Below, piece by piece: positions 1-8,058 of a stretch of DNA of 64,000 nt (the stretch's first letter is position 1; the number at the start of each line of letters is the position of its first letter). The position numbers and the translations under genes were made by a program. The stretch is taken from the NCBI GenBank assembly GCA_021732085.1, contig JAKFVQ010000002.1:62001-126000 (forward strand), in the 5' to 3' direction. The stretch comes from Candidatus Obscuribacterales bacterium. Lineage in GTDB: Bacteria > Cyanobacteriota > Vampirovibrionia > Obscuribacterales > Obscuribacteraceae. The notes beneath the pieces were generated by a model. It did no database searches. It saw only the letters and a list, made by a program, of their open reading frames with translations, and was not told the origin of the DNA.

Positions 1-603
1 ACAAGCAATATCACCAGTAGTCCCAACACGGACACCCTCATAGGTGGTACCGTGAGCCTGACATGCATCCTCGATTACTTTCAGATTATGCTTCTTCGCC
101 ACTTCCATGATTGGCTTCATGTCGGCTGCCTGTCCATACAGGTGCACGGGGATAATAGCTTTTGTATCGCTTGTAATAGCTGCTTCGATCTTCCTAGGAT
201 CTAAGTTATAGGTTTCAGGATCTACATCAACAAGCCTGGTTCTCGCGCCGGCAAATTCGATCGCTTCTGCAGTAGCTACAAACGAATTCGCGGCAGTGAT
301 TATTTCATCGCCAGGGCCGATATCCAATCCTAAAAGAGCAAGATGCAAAGCTGCTGTGCCGGTATGAACAGTGACACAATGCTCAGCACCAATAAACTCA
401 GCAAAAGCCGCCTCGAATTCTTTTACAGATGGCCCCATAATGAATCCAGCAGAAGTGAATATTGGAGCAAGAGCTTGATCAATTTCTGCTTTTAGGTTGG
501 CAAACTGCAGCGGCAGATCGATAAATGGAACTGCAACGGCTGGCGAGCTCGTCGCAGCCTTAGGCTTCTCGTTAGTCTGAATCGAGTTCTTCGTAAGTTC
601 CAT
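1..603 (-). CDS. DegT/DnrJ/EryC1/StrS sugar aminotransferase, WbpE-like, 3' part missing
   Basis: The frame is open from an ATG at 603 to the window edge, giving the first 201 residues of a PLP-dependent nucleotide-sugar aminotransferase. Family hallmarks are [21 protein letters not shown] (phosphate-binding loop region, residues about 78-98) and [10 protein letters not shown], whose Asp contacts the pyridine nitrogen. The catalytic Lys would lie beyond the edge. It follows a WbpB-like oxidoreductase and a WbpD-like acetyltransferase in the same direction. In Pseudomonas and Bordetella that trio makes UDP-2,3-diacetamido-2,3-dideoxy-glucuronate: WbpE transaminates the 3-keto sugar produced by WbpB, and WbpD acetylates the amine. 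The WbpE role rests on this context; by sequence alone it is a general sugar aminotransferase. An AAGGA lies about 11 nt upstream of the start. Confidence 0.9.
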   Translation of the reverse strand, partial: MELTKNSIQTNEKPKAATSSPAVAVPFIDLPLQFANLKAEIDQALAPIFTSAGFIMGPSVKEFEAAFAEFIGAEHCVTVHTGTAALHLALLGLDIGPGDEIITAANSFVATAEAIEFAGARTRLVDVDPETYNLDPRKIEAAITSDTKAIIPVHLYGQAADMKPIMEVAKKHNLKVIEDACQAHGTTYEGVRVGTTGDIAC

Positions 604-645
604 TTTCAAATCTATCCTTCAATAATGAATCCAAAAACTCTGGTG

Positions 646-1140
646 TTATTTCACTCCCGCACGCGCGTGTACTCTAGCCGGATTGCCTACTACAACAGCA
701 CCAGGAGCAACGTCTTTCGTAACTACAGCACCAGCACCAATCATGGCGCCTTCGCCAATTGTCACATCGCACAGAATAACAGCGCCAGAGCCGATCGAAG
801 CGCCCTTCTTCACAAGAGTGGGATGCACTACCCAATCCTTCTCCGTTTGCAACTGTCCAGATTCTGCAGTCGCTCTAGGGAACGGGTCGTTAACGAAAAC
901 GACACCGTGCCCCACAAAGACATCGTCTTCGATGGTTACACCTTCGCAGACGAACGTGTGGCTGGATATCTTACAGTTCGAGCCAATGAATGAGTTCTTT
1001 TGAACTTCGACGAATGGCCCTATCTTAGTGTTAGCACCAATCGAGCATCCGTATAAATTGACGAAATCACAGATGAAAGCACCTTCGCCAATTTTTACGT
1101 CGTCCCTTACTTTCTGAAGTGGACCGGGTTTGAAGCTCAT
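646..1140 (-). CDS. wbpD: UDP-2-acetamido-3-amino-glucuronate N-acetyltransferase, WbpD/WlbB-like
   Basis: This 164-residue protein is a left-handed beta-helix acetyltransferase built from hexapeptide repeats (IGANTKIGPF, IGSNCKISSH, IEDDVFVGHG, IGSGAVILCDVTIGEGAMIGAGAVV) and ending in the usual VVGNPARV cap. The insertion GVVFVNDPFPRA matches the GVxFxND-PRA loop typical of WbpD/WlbB enzymes, which acetylate the 3-amino group of UDP-GlcNAc3NA with acetyl-CoA in the cytoplasm. Its ATG overlaps the stop of the upstream oxidoreductase by 4 bases (ATGA), so the two are translationally coupled. A related 3-amino-sugar acetyltransferase such as FdtC is an alternative, but the neighbouring dehydrogenase favours the uronate pathway. 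Confidence 0.85.
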   Translation of the reverse strand: MSFKPGPLQKVRDDVKIGEGAFICDFVNLYGCSIGANTKIGPFVEVQKNSFIGSNCKISSHTFVCEGVTIEDDVFVGHGVVFVNDPFPRATAESGQLQTEKDWVVHPTLVKKGASIGSGAVILCDVTIGEGAMIGAGAVVTKDVAPGAVVVGNPARVHARAGVK

Positions 1141-2186
1141 GCTCGTACTGCTGCCTCATGCTCGTTAACACTGATAAGTTCAGGCTTGCCGCTAAGCAAG
1201 GAAGCGTTGGCCGCCTCTAGAATTTTGACGACGCGCAGACCAGCTTCGCCAGAGCTTAGAGGCTTAGTGCCATTGATAATGCAATCGGCAAAGTGATCAA
1301 CTTCAACTCGAAGGGCTTCCGCCAGGTCATAAGCAGGAGCAAGCATGTCGCCTACACGATATTCAACCAAGGTTTTGTATTTATCTTCCTCAGTTCCTTC
1401 GGTCGACACCATAACGCCTTTATCATAAATCTTGATCTTTTCGGTGGCTTCAAGATCATCGTAGACCACCATTTTTTGTGTGCCACCAACCAGGATACGG
1501 CGGATCTTGACCGGGGACAGCCAGCTAACATGAAAATTGGCAATAAACTTGTCGTCGAATCTCAGGCTTAGATACGCGAGTTCTTCTTGCTTGCCGGCTA
1601 CCAGACTGACACCTGAGGCATGGACCATTGTCGGTTCTTTTCCGACCAGGTAATCCATAATCGAAAGGTCGTGCGGTGCCAGATCCCAAATGACATTCAC
1701 ATCGTTCTGAATGAGTCCGAGATTTATTCGAACAGAATCAAAATAAAGAACTTCGCCCAGCTGCCCGCCTTCGATAGCTTGTTTGATACGACGAACAGCT
1801 CCGTTGTAAACAAAAGTATGGTCAACCATAAGTACTAGCTTGTGTTCGGCAGCAAGTGCAATCAAATCCAAACATTCGGCTGAATTCATACACATCGGCT
1901 TCTCAACCAGAACATGCTTGCCAGCAAGAAGCGCTTTCCGAGCCAGCGGATAGTGTGTTTGAACCGGAGTAGCGATCACGACTGCATCAACGGCAGGATC
2001 ATTCAAGACCAGCTCGTAATCAGATATAAACTTAGTGCTGGGATAACGTCTCGACAGCTTCTGAAGACGCTCAGGAATTAAATCGACCACATATTTCACT
2101 GTGGTGAGCTTGTGTTCAGCAAAATTGCGAATCAGGTTCGGTCCCCAATAGCCACAACCGATCACAGCAACATTAAGTTCGCGCAC
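1137..2186 (-). CDS. wbpB: Gfo/Idh/MocA oxidoreductase, WbpB/WlbA-like UDP-GlcNAc-uronate 3-dehydrogenase
   Basis: The N-terminal Rossmann motif is AVIGCGYWGPNLIRNF, followed by the family signature HVLVEKPM at about residue 95 and a C-terminal alpha/beta domain, the full Gfo/Idh/MocA layout. The CGYWGPNL variant is typical of WbpB/WlbA, which oxidise C3 of UDP-N-acetylglucosaminuronate. I chose the GTG at 2186 (349 residues) because GAGGG sits 7 nt before it; a TTG six codons upstream has no such site. It is first in the set wbpB-wbpD-wbpE. The pathway's 6-dehydrogenase (WbpA) and 2-epimerase (WbpI) are not in the window. Confidence 0.85.
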   Translation of the reverse strand: MRELNVAVIGCGYWGPNLIRNFAEHKLTTVKYVVDLIPERLQKLSRRYPSTKFISDYELVLNDPAVDAVVIATPVQTHYPLARKALLAGKHVLVEKPMCMNSAECLDLIALAAEHKLVLMVDHTFVYNGAVRRIKQAIEGGQLGEVLYFDSVRINLGLIQNDVNVIWDLAPHDLSIMDYLVGKEPTMVHASGVSLVAGKQEELAYLSLRFDDKFIANFHVSWLSPVKIRRILVGGTQKMVVYDDLEATEKIKIYDKGVMVSTEGTEEDKYKTLVEYRVGDMLAPAYDLAEALRVEVDHFADCIINGTKPLSSGEAGLRVVKILEAANASLLSGKPELISVNEHEAAVRA

Positions 2187-2262
2187 TGGACTACCCTCGT
2201 ACAAACGCGTTGATTATGCCATATGAACGCGGCTCGGGGATTACTGCCACCTAATTCAAGGG

Positions 2263-2922
2263 CTAGAGGAGGCGCTGCCAGTCGAAGTTATCATCAATCT
2301 CATACTTTACTCTTGCGGGCGTGCCCATCACCAAGCAATTATCGGGGATGTCTCGTGTGACAAGCGAGCCAGCGGCGATTACGACATTTTTTCCAATTTT
2401 CACTCTCGACAGGACAATGGATCCCATTGAAATGAAACTGTTTTCGCCAACTTCTACGCGCCCGCCGATTATAGCGCCCGGACAGACCGTGGCATAGTCT
2501 CCAATCCGAGAATCATGATCTACCACTGCGCTGTTGTTGATTAGTACATGCTTTCCAATGTGAGCACTTGAGTTAATAACGGCATGAGCGCAGACAGTGG
2601 CTCCATCATAGACATCAGCGGATCCGGCTACATAAGCGGTCGGATGGTAAGCCTTCATGAATGGAGCATCAATCAAATTCTCACTCTCGGCGACTCTCTT
2701 ACGAAACATCGGATGGCCTATTGCCACGACGGTCTTAAACTTATTTTTATCGTAACTTTTGAGTAACTGGGTGGCTCCACGAACCATCGCACCGGATACG
2801 TTCTTGTCCCAAACTTTGTAGTTATCGTCCATGAATTCAATCTCGTCGTACTCTGCAGATGCGCGCAACAAGTCGAGGACAACTAGCCCGTGAGCCCCAG
2901 CTCCTACAATGACAGCTTTCAA
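2263..2922 (-). CDS. NeuD/PglD-family sugar O- or N-acyltransferase
   Basis: The protein has 219 residues if translation starts at the TTG at 2922, which is preceded by GGAGG with a 9-nt gap; an upstream ATG at 2970 lacks a site and adds an unrelated leader. The N-terminal part (KAVIVGAGAHGLVVLDLL) is the small nucleotide-sugar binding fold of NeuD/PglD proteins. From about residue 85 there are hexapeptide repeats (IGKHVLINNSAVVDHDSRIGDYATVCPGAIIGG), with the HD pair that supplies the catalytic His in PglD. It transfers an acyl group, usually acetyl, to an amino or hydroxyl group of an activated sugar. The likely acceptor is the product of the divergent aminotransferase at 3052, but this is inferred from position only. 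Confidence 0.85.
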   Translation of the reverse strand: MKAVIVGAGAHGLVVLDLLRASAEYDEIEFMDDNYKVWDKNVSGAMVRGATQLLKSYDKNKFKTVVAIGHPMFRKRVAESENLIDAPFMKAYHPTAYVAGSADVYDGATVCAHAVINSSAHIGKHVLINNSAVVDHDSRIGDYATVCPGAIIGGRVEVGENSFISMGSIVLSRVKIGKNVVIAAGSLVTRDIPDNCLVMGTPARVKYEIDDNFDWQRLL

Positions 2923-2976
2923 AGACCGAAACCTCCAACAACTACCAAAAGAATATTTGAGCTTACACATTTCGAA

Positions 2977-3002
2977 GAGGTAATTTGTTTAAACTACACC
3001 TC
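2977..3002. promoter_or_regulatory. Inverted repeat between divergent neuD-like and aminotransferase genes
   Basis: GAGGT (2977-2981) and ACCTC (2998-3002) flank the 8-bp palindrome GTTTAAAC (2987-2994) in the 129-bp gap between two divergent genes. The spacers are 5 and 3 nt, so the repeats are not perfectly concentric. It could be an operator controlling both directions, or chance in AT-rich DNA. Confidence 0.25.
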
Positions 3003-3051
3003 TTAGATTACACTTAGTTGCTTAAGAATAAATGCAGGAGCCGAAGTTAAA

Positions 3052-4245
3052 ATGAGCAAAGCCATTCAATTGGACGGTTCAGATAAGAAGGAAAATCTGT
3101 TCACTGACCATGTCCCATTGATGAAACCTTGGATGGGCGACGAGGAAATTCAAGCTGTCGCGGAGGTGATCAAATCAGGTTGGATCACCCAAGGTCAGAA
3201 AGTAATTGAATTTGAAAACATCGTGGCAAATTATATTGGCACTAAATATGGTGTCGCCACGAATTCCTGCACATCAGGTTTACATCTAAGCATGCGTGTT
3301 CTTGGAGTCCGATCAGGAGACAAAGTCCTTTGTCCTTCGTTTACATGTATGGCGACCGCGAACGCAATACACATGGCAGGAGCCGATCCAGTATTTGCCG
3401 ATATCGATCAGCGCACTTATAATCTCGACGTCAAATCAGCAGAGGCTGCTATTACAGAAGGTGTGACCGGCATCCTCCTTGTGCATCAAATCGGACTGCC
3501 CGCTGACCGTGATGCATTTTTGGACCTTGCGAAAAGAAAGAAACTAGTACTGATCGAAGATGGCGCGTGCAGCTTTGGAGCTAGCTACAAAGGTAAGAAC
3601 TTAGGCACGAACTCTCAAGCAACGAGTTACAGTTTTCACCCCAGAAAAATGATCACGACAGGCGAAGGTGGAATGATCGTCACCGACGATCTCGAATTTG
3701 CAGAACGAGCAAAAGCATTGCGCTCAACTGGCGCATCTATTTCCGATCTGGAGCGTCACAAAGCAAAAGGCGCACTAATTCAAGAATACAGAGAAAGCGG
3801 CTACAATTACCGCATGACGGACATGCAAGCATCGATAGGCATTGTGCAAATGACGCGCCTTGCACAAATGCTTCAGCAACGAAAGGAACAGGCAGAAAGA
3901 TACAACGCACTGCTCAGCGAACTGCCTGGTATCAGTCCGCCATTCATCCCAGAATATGCGACTCACAGTTATTCCTCCTATTGCATCGACATCACAAAAG
4001 AGTGCCCCAAGAAACGCGACTTCATTTTGCAAGAGATGGCCAAACGTGGCATTTCATGCCGCATAGGAATCCAACCATTACACCGCGAACCGTGCTATCG
4101 CGATTCCATGAAGTTATCCATTCCTCTGACGGCGACCGAGTCCGCCGCGGAAACAACAATGTTTCTGCCGATCTTCCCAGGCATGACAGAGCAGCAACAA
4201 AGCGCCGTTTGTGACACTCTGAAAACGATCATTCACTCGAAATGA
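3052..4245 (+). CDS. DegT/DnrJ/EryC1/StrS aminotransferase (perosamine-synthase-like)
   Basis: A full-length (397 residues) PLP-dependent sugar aminotransferase. The substrate-entry segment SGWITQGQKVIEFE, the phosphate loop NSCTSGLHLS, the Asp motif VLIEDGACSFGA and the internal-aldimine lysine K199 in SFHPRKMITTGEGG are all present. GSGWITQGxxVxxFE and GEGGMIVTDD resemble GDP-perosamine and related 4-keto-sugar aminotransferases, so a 4-amino-4,6-dideoxysugar product is likely. The substrate cannot be fixed from sequence. AGGAG lies 11 nt before the ATG. The next gene overlaps by 4 bases, so the two form an operon, and the acyltransferase at 2263 is divergent. Confidence 0.9.
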   Translation: MSKAIQLDGSDKKENLFTDHVPLMKPWMGDEEIQAVAEVIKSGWITQGQKVIEFENIVANYIGTKYGVATNSCTSGLHLSMRVLGVRSGDKVLCPSFTCMATANAIHMAGADPVFADIDQRTYNLDVKSAEAAITEGVTGILLVHQIGLPADRDAFLDLAKRKKLVLIEDGACSFGASYKGKNLGTNSQATSYSFHPRKMITTGEGGMIVTDDLEFAERAKALRSTGASISDLERHKAKGALIQEYRESGYNYRMTDMQASIGIVQMTRLAQMLQQRKEQAERYNALLSELPGISPPFIPEYATHSYSSYCIDITKECPKKRDFILQEMAKRGISCRIGIQPLHREPCYRDSMKLSIPLTATESAAETTMFLPIFPGMTEQQQSAVCDTLKTIIHSK

Positions 4246-5390
4246 CCTCTCAAGCAGCACCAGAAATCAGCGTTTGCCTTCCGGTGTATAACGGAGAAGC
4301 GTACATCGGGCAAGCGCTTGATTCTGTATTGAGCCAATCCTTCAATAACTTCGAACTGATTGTTACAGACGACATCTCCAAGGATCGCACACCTGAAATT
4401 TTGCGGGCTTACCAAGCCAGAGATCCACGCGTAAAGGTCTTTTTCAACGAAGTAAATAACGGGGCGCTTGCTAATTACAATCACAATTTGTCCCTAGCAA
4501 AAGGCAAATATATAAAAATATTTGCGGCAGATGATGTGATGATGGATGGTCATCTCGGCAGAATGCATGAGGCTTTTGAAAAGAATCCATCCGTTTCGCT
4601 AGTGGCCTGCGCAAAACAAATAATAGATTCAGAAGGAAAGCTTCTTTCTATCAGTTCGACATTTCCATCCACCGGTTTTTACCCCGGAAAAGATGTTAGA
4701 AAGAACTGCCTTAAGAACCAAGACTCTAGTCATATTATCAACATGATCGGCGAACCGGCCTGTACTATGTTGAGAGCAGCGGATGTTAGGGGTGGTTTTG
4801 ACGCTGGCTACTTTCACATTACAGACCTCGATATGTGGACGCGCGCCCTGGCTAAAGGTGACCTCTATTACATATGTGAGCCTCTGTGCAAATACAGACA
4901 GCACAAAGACTCAACAACGTCCAACAATTTCAAAAGCCTCTATTATGCTTTGGATTTTTTGCGAATCTTGGACAAGAATTTGGATTTATGCACAGAACTC
5001 TATGGGTCTAGAGAGCAAGCATATCTGAGCGTAGTCGAGCACCTCGGTAGATTTTTGGATAGTCTTGTAAAAGACGGAAAAACCGATATCCCAACAATCA
5101 GCGAGAACCTAAGAGATTGGGCAGACCCGATAAAAATACAATCCGGAATCAAACGAGTGGCGGATCAGAGACCGGAGACCTTGACTAATCAGGAGTATTT
5201 CAGGCAACTTGCTTTGTTCTCGTTACTGCGAACGGGCGAAACGGCAGCTAGACTCGATTCAACCTATAAAGAATTGAATAAGCAACTGGCTGCTTGCAGA
5301 CAAGAGCTTGAGATAATCAAATCGAGCGCGTCATGGAGGTCGACTAAAATCCTGCGCATGCTTGGGAAGCTCATTAAAACGCAGAGCTGA
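4242..5390 (+). CDS. Family 2 glycosyltransferase
   Basis: The N-terminal 210 residues are a GT-A fold of family 2: EISVCLPVYNGEAYIGQALDS at the start, TDDISKD at about 42-48, and the acidic metal/nucleotide site AADD at 95-98. The C-terminal part is helical and ends in a coiled-coil and basic tail (LNKQLAACRQELEIIKSSASWRSTK), as in many cytoplasmic-face polysaccharide transferases. It would transfer a sugar from a nucleotide donor to a growing lipid-linked glycan. It is translationally coupled to the aminotransferase upstream (ATGA overlap), so the aminosugar made by that enzyme is a reasonable donor. Exact donor and acceptor are unknown. Confidence 0.88.
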   Translation: MTSQAAPEISVCLPVYNGEAYIGQALDSVLSQSFNNFELIVTDDISKDRTPEILRAYQARDPRVKVFFNEVNNGALANYNHNLSLAKGKYIKIFAADDVMMDGHLGRMHEAFEKNPSVSLVACAKQIIDSEGKLLSISSTFPSTGFYPGKDVRKNCLKNQDSSHIINMIGEPACTMLRAADVRGGFDAGYFHITDLDMWTRALAKGDLYYICEPLCKYRQHKDSTTSNNFKSLYYALDFLRILDKNLDLCTELYGSREQAYLSVVEHLGRFLDSLVKDGKTDIPTISENLRDWADPIKIQSGIKRVADQRPETLTNQEYFRQLALFSLLRTGETAARLDSTYKELNKQLAACRQELEIIKSSASWRSTKILRMLGKLIKTQS

Positions 5391-5631
5391 TGACGCAACC
5401 TATTATTACCAAAAATTCAAGAACGAGGATCCGCAGGAGGGAATTCCTCAGGATGTAGCAAAGTGTAAGACTTCTAATATTTATCGCCTGAATAATCTCC
5501 CTTGAGAGAGGGCAAGGTGGGTGGCGTAGGCGCTATCGAGTCCACAAATGCAGCATCATCTTCTAAATAGCTGCTGAGGCTGAAAAGAATTTGAATTTCC
5601 AAGAGAACGATCTGTTATAAGCTGGACCGCT

Positions 5632-6900
5632 ATGCTAGCCGGGGACAAAAAACGATCAGACATGTACTGGCCTGCTTTGGACGGGGTTAGGGCACTAGCC
5701 GTCCTCCTTGTCGTGTTGCACCATCTTGGACCACTCCCTGCACGACCCTCCTTTGCTTCAGAGTTATTGAGCAAGATGACCTCTTGGGGATGGATCGGCG
5801 TCGATTGCTTTTTCGTTCTTAGCGGATTCCTTATAACAAGATTGCTGATCGAGGAAAAATCACGTAGAGGGACCGTCTCGTTACCGAAGTTCTACTTACG
5901 GCGTGCACTGAGAATCTGGCCCTTATATTACCTTGCTCTCTTCGTAGCATTTATTGCGTTGCCGCTCAGCTCGCCGAATCATCATCCAACGATACAAGAA
6001 TGGATCTCATACGTACCGCGAGCAAGCATGCCATTCATCTTTTTTGCTGGGAACTTCGGAATCACCTTCGACTGGAAGTGGCTCTATGAGTTCAATAAGT
6101 TGGTTTCTGGAATGGGCACAAATATGATTTGTGCTATTTTGATGCCACTCTGGTCTATTGCTGTGGAAGAACAATTCTATTTGGTTTGGCCATGGGTAAT
6201 GAGGAAGTGCCCATCACTAAGAGCTCTCTGTTCGATAGCTTTATTAGTTATTGTGGCCGGCATGGCAGCGACAGGATTGATCATCTCGTCTTTACCTTCG
6301 AATTCTACTGAGACTCTATACAATTATTACTACCTCAACTCTGCTTGTCGCTTGCTGCCCATAATGTTTGGAGCGTTGCTCGCGATCGCACATTTTTCGG
6401 TGCCGTCGAAGTTTGAGGACTTGGGCAAACATGGAATAAAACTGGCAGCGTTGACGGCCGTTCTTTATGCAGTGATTTTATTTTGGCTACCGCCAATTGA
6501 GAAAGTCACTACGCTTCACGTGCTCACCTTTACTGTCTCGGCTGCAACATTTTCCCTTCTTCTCTTTCTGGCGCTAGCATGGAAGCCGTTGAACATTTTA
6601 TTCAGCAACAAAATCTTGGTTTATGTCGGTAAACGCAGCTACGCAATCTATCTGTTCCACGTCACTTGCCTTTGGTTTGTGCGCATGTTCATTTGCCCAT
6701 TACTGCATATCAGAGTATTTACAGCTACTGAATGGATAGTGACCGCGCTGATAGGAATTCCACTAACTCTTTTGGCTTCTGAATTATCCTGGCAGCTGAT
6801 TGAGAAACATTTCCTGAAACTAAGAAGCGCATTTAGCGGTGTCCATATTGAATCCTCGGAGAAGCCACGCTTCGCAAGAAGTTCTGGACAATCAAAATGA
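5632..6900 (+). CDS. OafA/YrhL-type membrane acyltransferase (acyltransferase family 3)
   Basis: A 422-residue integral membrane protein with about ten hydrophobic segments. The family signature is present: LDGVRALAVLLVVLHHLG with the catalytic-type His pair H30-H31, then GVDCFFVLSGFLITRLL, FYLRRALRIWPLYYL and SIAVEEQFYLVWPW. Enzymes of this family add acetyl or other acyl groups to surface sugars at the membrane. The ATG at 5632 has only a weak upstream site; an ATG at 5662 is an alternative that still retains the signature. A 241-bp gap separates it from the glycosyltransferase upstream, so it may have its own promoter. Confidence 0.9.
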   Translation: MLAGDKKRSDMYWPALDGVRALAVLLVVLHHLGPLPARPSFASELLSKMTSWGWIGVDCFFVLSGFLITRLLIEEKSRRGTVSLPKFYLRRALRIWPLYYLALFVAFIALPLSSPNHHPTIQEWISYVPRASMPFIFFAGNFGITFDWKWLYEFNKLVSGMGTNMICAILMPLWSIAVEEQFYLVWPWVMRKCPSLRALCSIALLVIVAGMAATGLIISSLPSNSTETLYNYYYLNSACRLLPIMFGALLAIAHFSVPSKFEDLGKHGIKLAALTAVLYAVILFWLPPIEKVTTLHVLTFTVSAATFSLLLFLALAWKPLNILFSNKILVYVGKRSYAIYLFHVTCLWFVRMFICPLLHIRVFTATEWIVTALIGIPLTLLASELSWQLIEKHFLKLRSAFSGVHIESSEKPRFARSSGQSK

Positions 6901-6927
6901 GGTTGATAAGAAGGATTCAATCATCGC

Positions 6928-6957
6928 TTGAAAATTTAGCCTTGAATTCAGGATAAA
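6928..6957 (+). promoter_or_regulatory. Possible sigma-70-type promoter before the methyltransferase
   Basis: TTGAAA (6928-6933) and GATAAA (6952-6957) are separated by 18 nt, matching 5/6 and 4/6 of the housekeeping consensus. If real, transcription starts near 6965. That would exclude the ATG at 6958 and favour the ATG at 6985. Confidence 0.3.
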
Positions 6958-6984
6958 ATGGGGCGTGTCAACATTGGAGTTAAA

Positions 6985-8058
6985 ATGAAGCCCAGCGCTA
7001 TCTCCTATCTTTCCTGTATCCATTGTGCCTCCGAACTCATTTTGCATGAGAAAGAGATCAGCAAGCTGAACTGCGCGGAAGACAGAGAGATTATGGAAGG
7101 CTCACTAACCTGCGTCAATTGTTTGCGTAAGTATCCGATCACAGCCGGGGTTCCACGCTTAGTGGATAACGCTCTAAGTTCCTCAACGGACCTCAATACC
7201 GGTGAAAGATTTGGTGAGGCGTGGAAAGAATTCCCCCGCCTAGATGAAAGTTATTCGCAGCAATTTTTTGATTGGATTTTTCCGGTTGATCCCGGCTACC
7301 TGAAAGGGAAAGTTGTTCTGGAAGCTGGCTGTGGCAAGGGGCGTCATGCTCACATCGTAGCCAATGCAGGAGCAAAAGCTACATTTGCCATCGACATAGG
7401 AGACGCGATTGACGTTGCATTTCAAAACGTAGGTCACGTTCCAAACTTGCATTTGATTCAGTCTGACATAAGGCAATTGCCATTTAAAGATGTATTCGAT
7501 TTTGCTTTCTCCGTAGGGGTGTTGCACCATATGGAGGATCCTCAAGCAGGCTTCCGGTCAATGACCAGAAGTTTGAAGGACGATGGGTCAATATCCATCT
7601 GGGTCTATGGCAAAGAAAATAATTGGTGGATCACGGACATCATCAGCCCTATAAGGGAATCAATCACATCGAAATTATCGGCACCTTCGCTCAAGGTATT
7701 GTCCACATCCCTTTCTTTGCCAGTCTACTCAGCCGCAAAATTAGTGGCAGGTCCATATGCAAAGCTTAGACAAAGAGTGCCAGCTCTTCCTGAATTGTTT
7801 TATGAAGCCTACTTATCGTATGTTTCCAAATTCGATTTCACAGAAATCAATCACATAGTATTTGACCATTTGATAGCGCCAGTTGCGTATTACATCCCGA
7901 AAAAAGATGTACAGCAGTGGTTCGCAGATGCAGGCTTCTCGAATCCGGTAGTGCGCTGGCACAATAAGAACAGCTGGTCTGGGTTTGCTTCAAGAGTGCA
8001 AAGGGATTCAAGAACCATGGCGCAGCGTTTAATTCATGCTGAAAAAGCTGATCGCTAA
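6985..8058 (+). CDS. Class I SAM methyltransferase with N-terminal Trm112-like zinc ribbon
   Basis: The N-terminus carries two Cys pairs, CIHC (about residues 11-14) and CVNC (about 43-46), the latter followed by KYPITAGVPRLV. This resembles the Trm112-like zinc ribbon often fused to methyltransferases of glycan loci. The SAM-binding motif I is VVLEAGCGKGRHAHI, and the post-motif segment SVGVLHHMEDP is typical of methyltransferase family 11. The C-terminal 150 residues are partly hydrophobic and family-specific. I chose the ATG at 6985 (GGAG 5 nt upstream); an ATG at 6958 is possible. It overlaps the next gene by 23 bp. The substrate, a sugar or lipid carrier, is unknown. Confidence 0.85.
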   Translation: MKPSAISYLSCIHCASELILHEKEISKLNCAEDREIMEGSLTCVNCLRKYPITAGVPRLVDNALSSSTDLNTGERFGEAWKEFPRLDESYSQQFFDWIFPVDPGYLKGKVVLEAGCGKGRHAHIVANAGAKATFAIDIGDAIDVAFQNVGHVPNLHLIQSDIRQLPFKDVFDFAFSVGVLHHMEDPQAGFRSMTRSLKDDGSISIWVYGKENNWWITDIISPIRESITSKLSAPSLKVLSTSLSLPVYSAAKLVAGPYAKLRQRVPALPELFYEAYLSYVSKFDFTEINHIVFDHLIAPVAYYIPKKDVQQWFADAGFSNPVVRWHNKNSWSGFASRVQRDSRTMAQRLIHAEKADR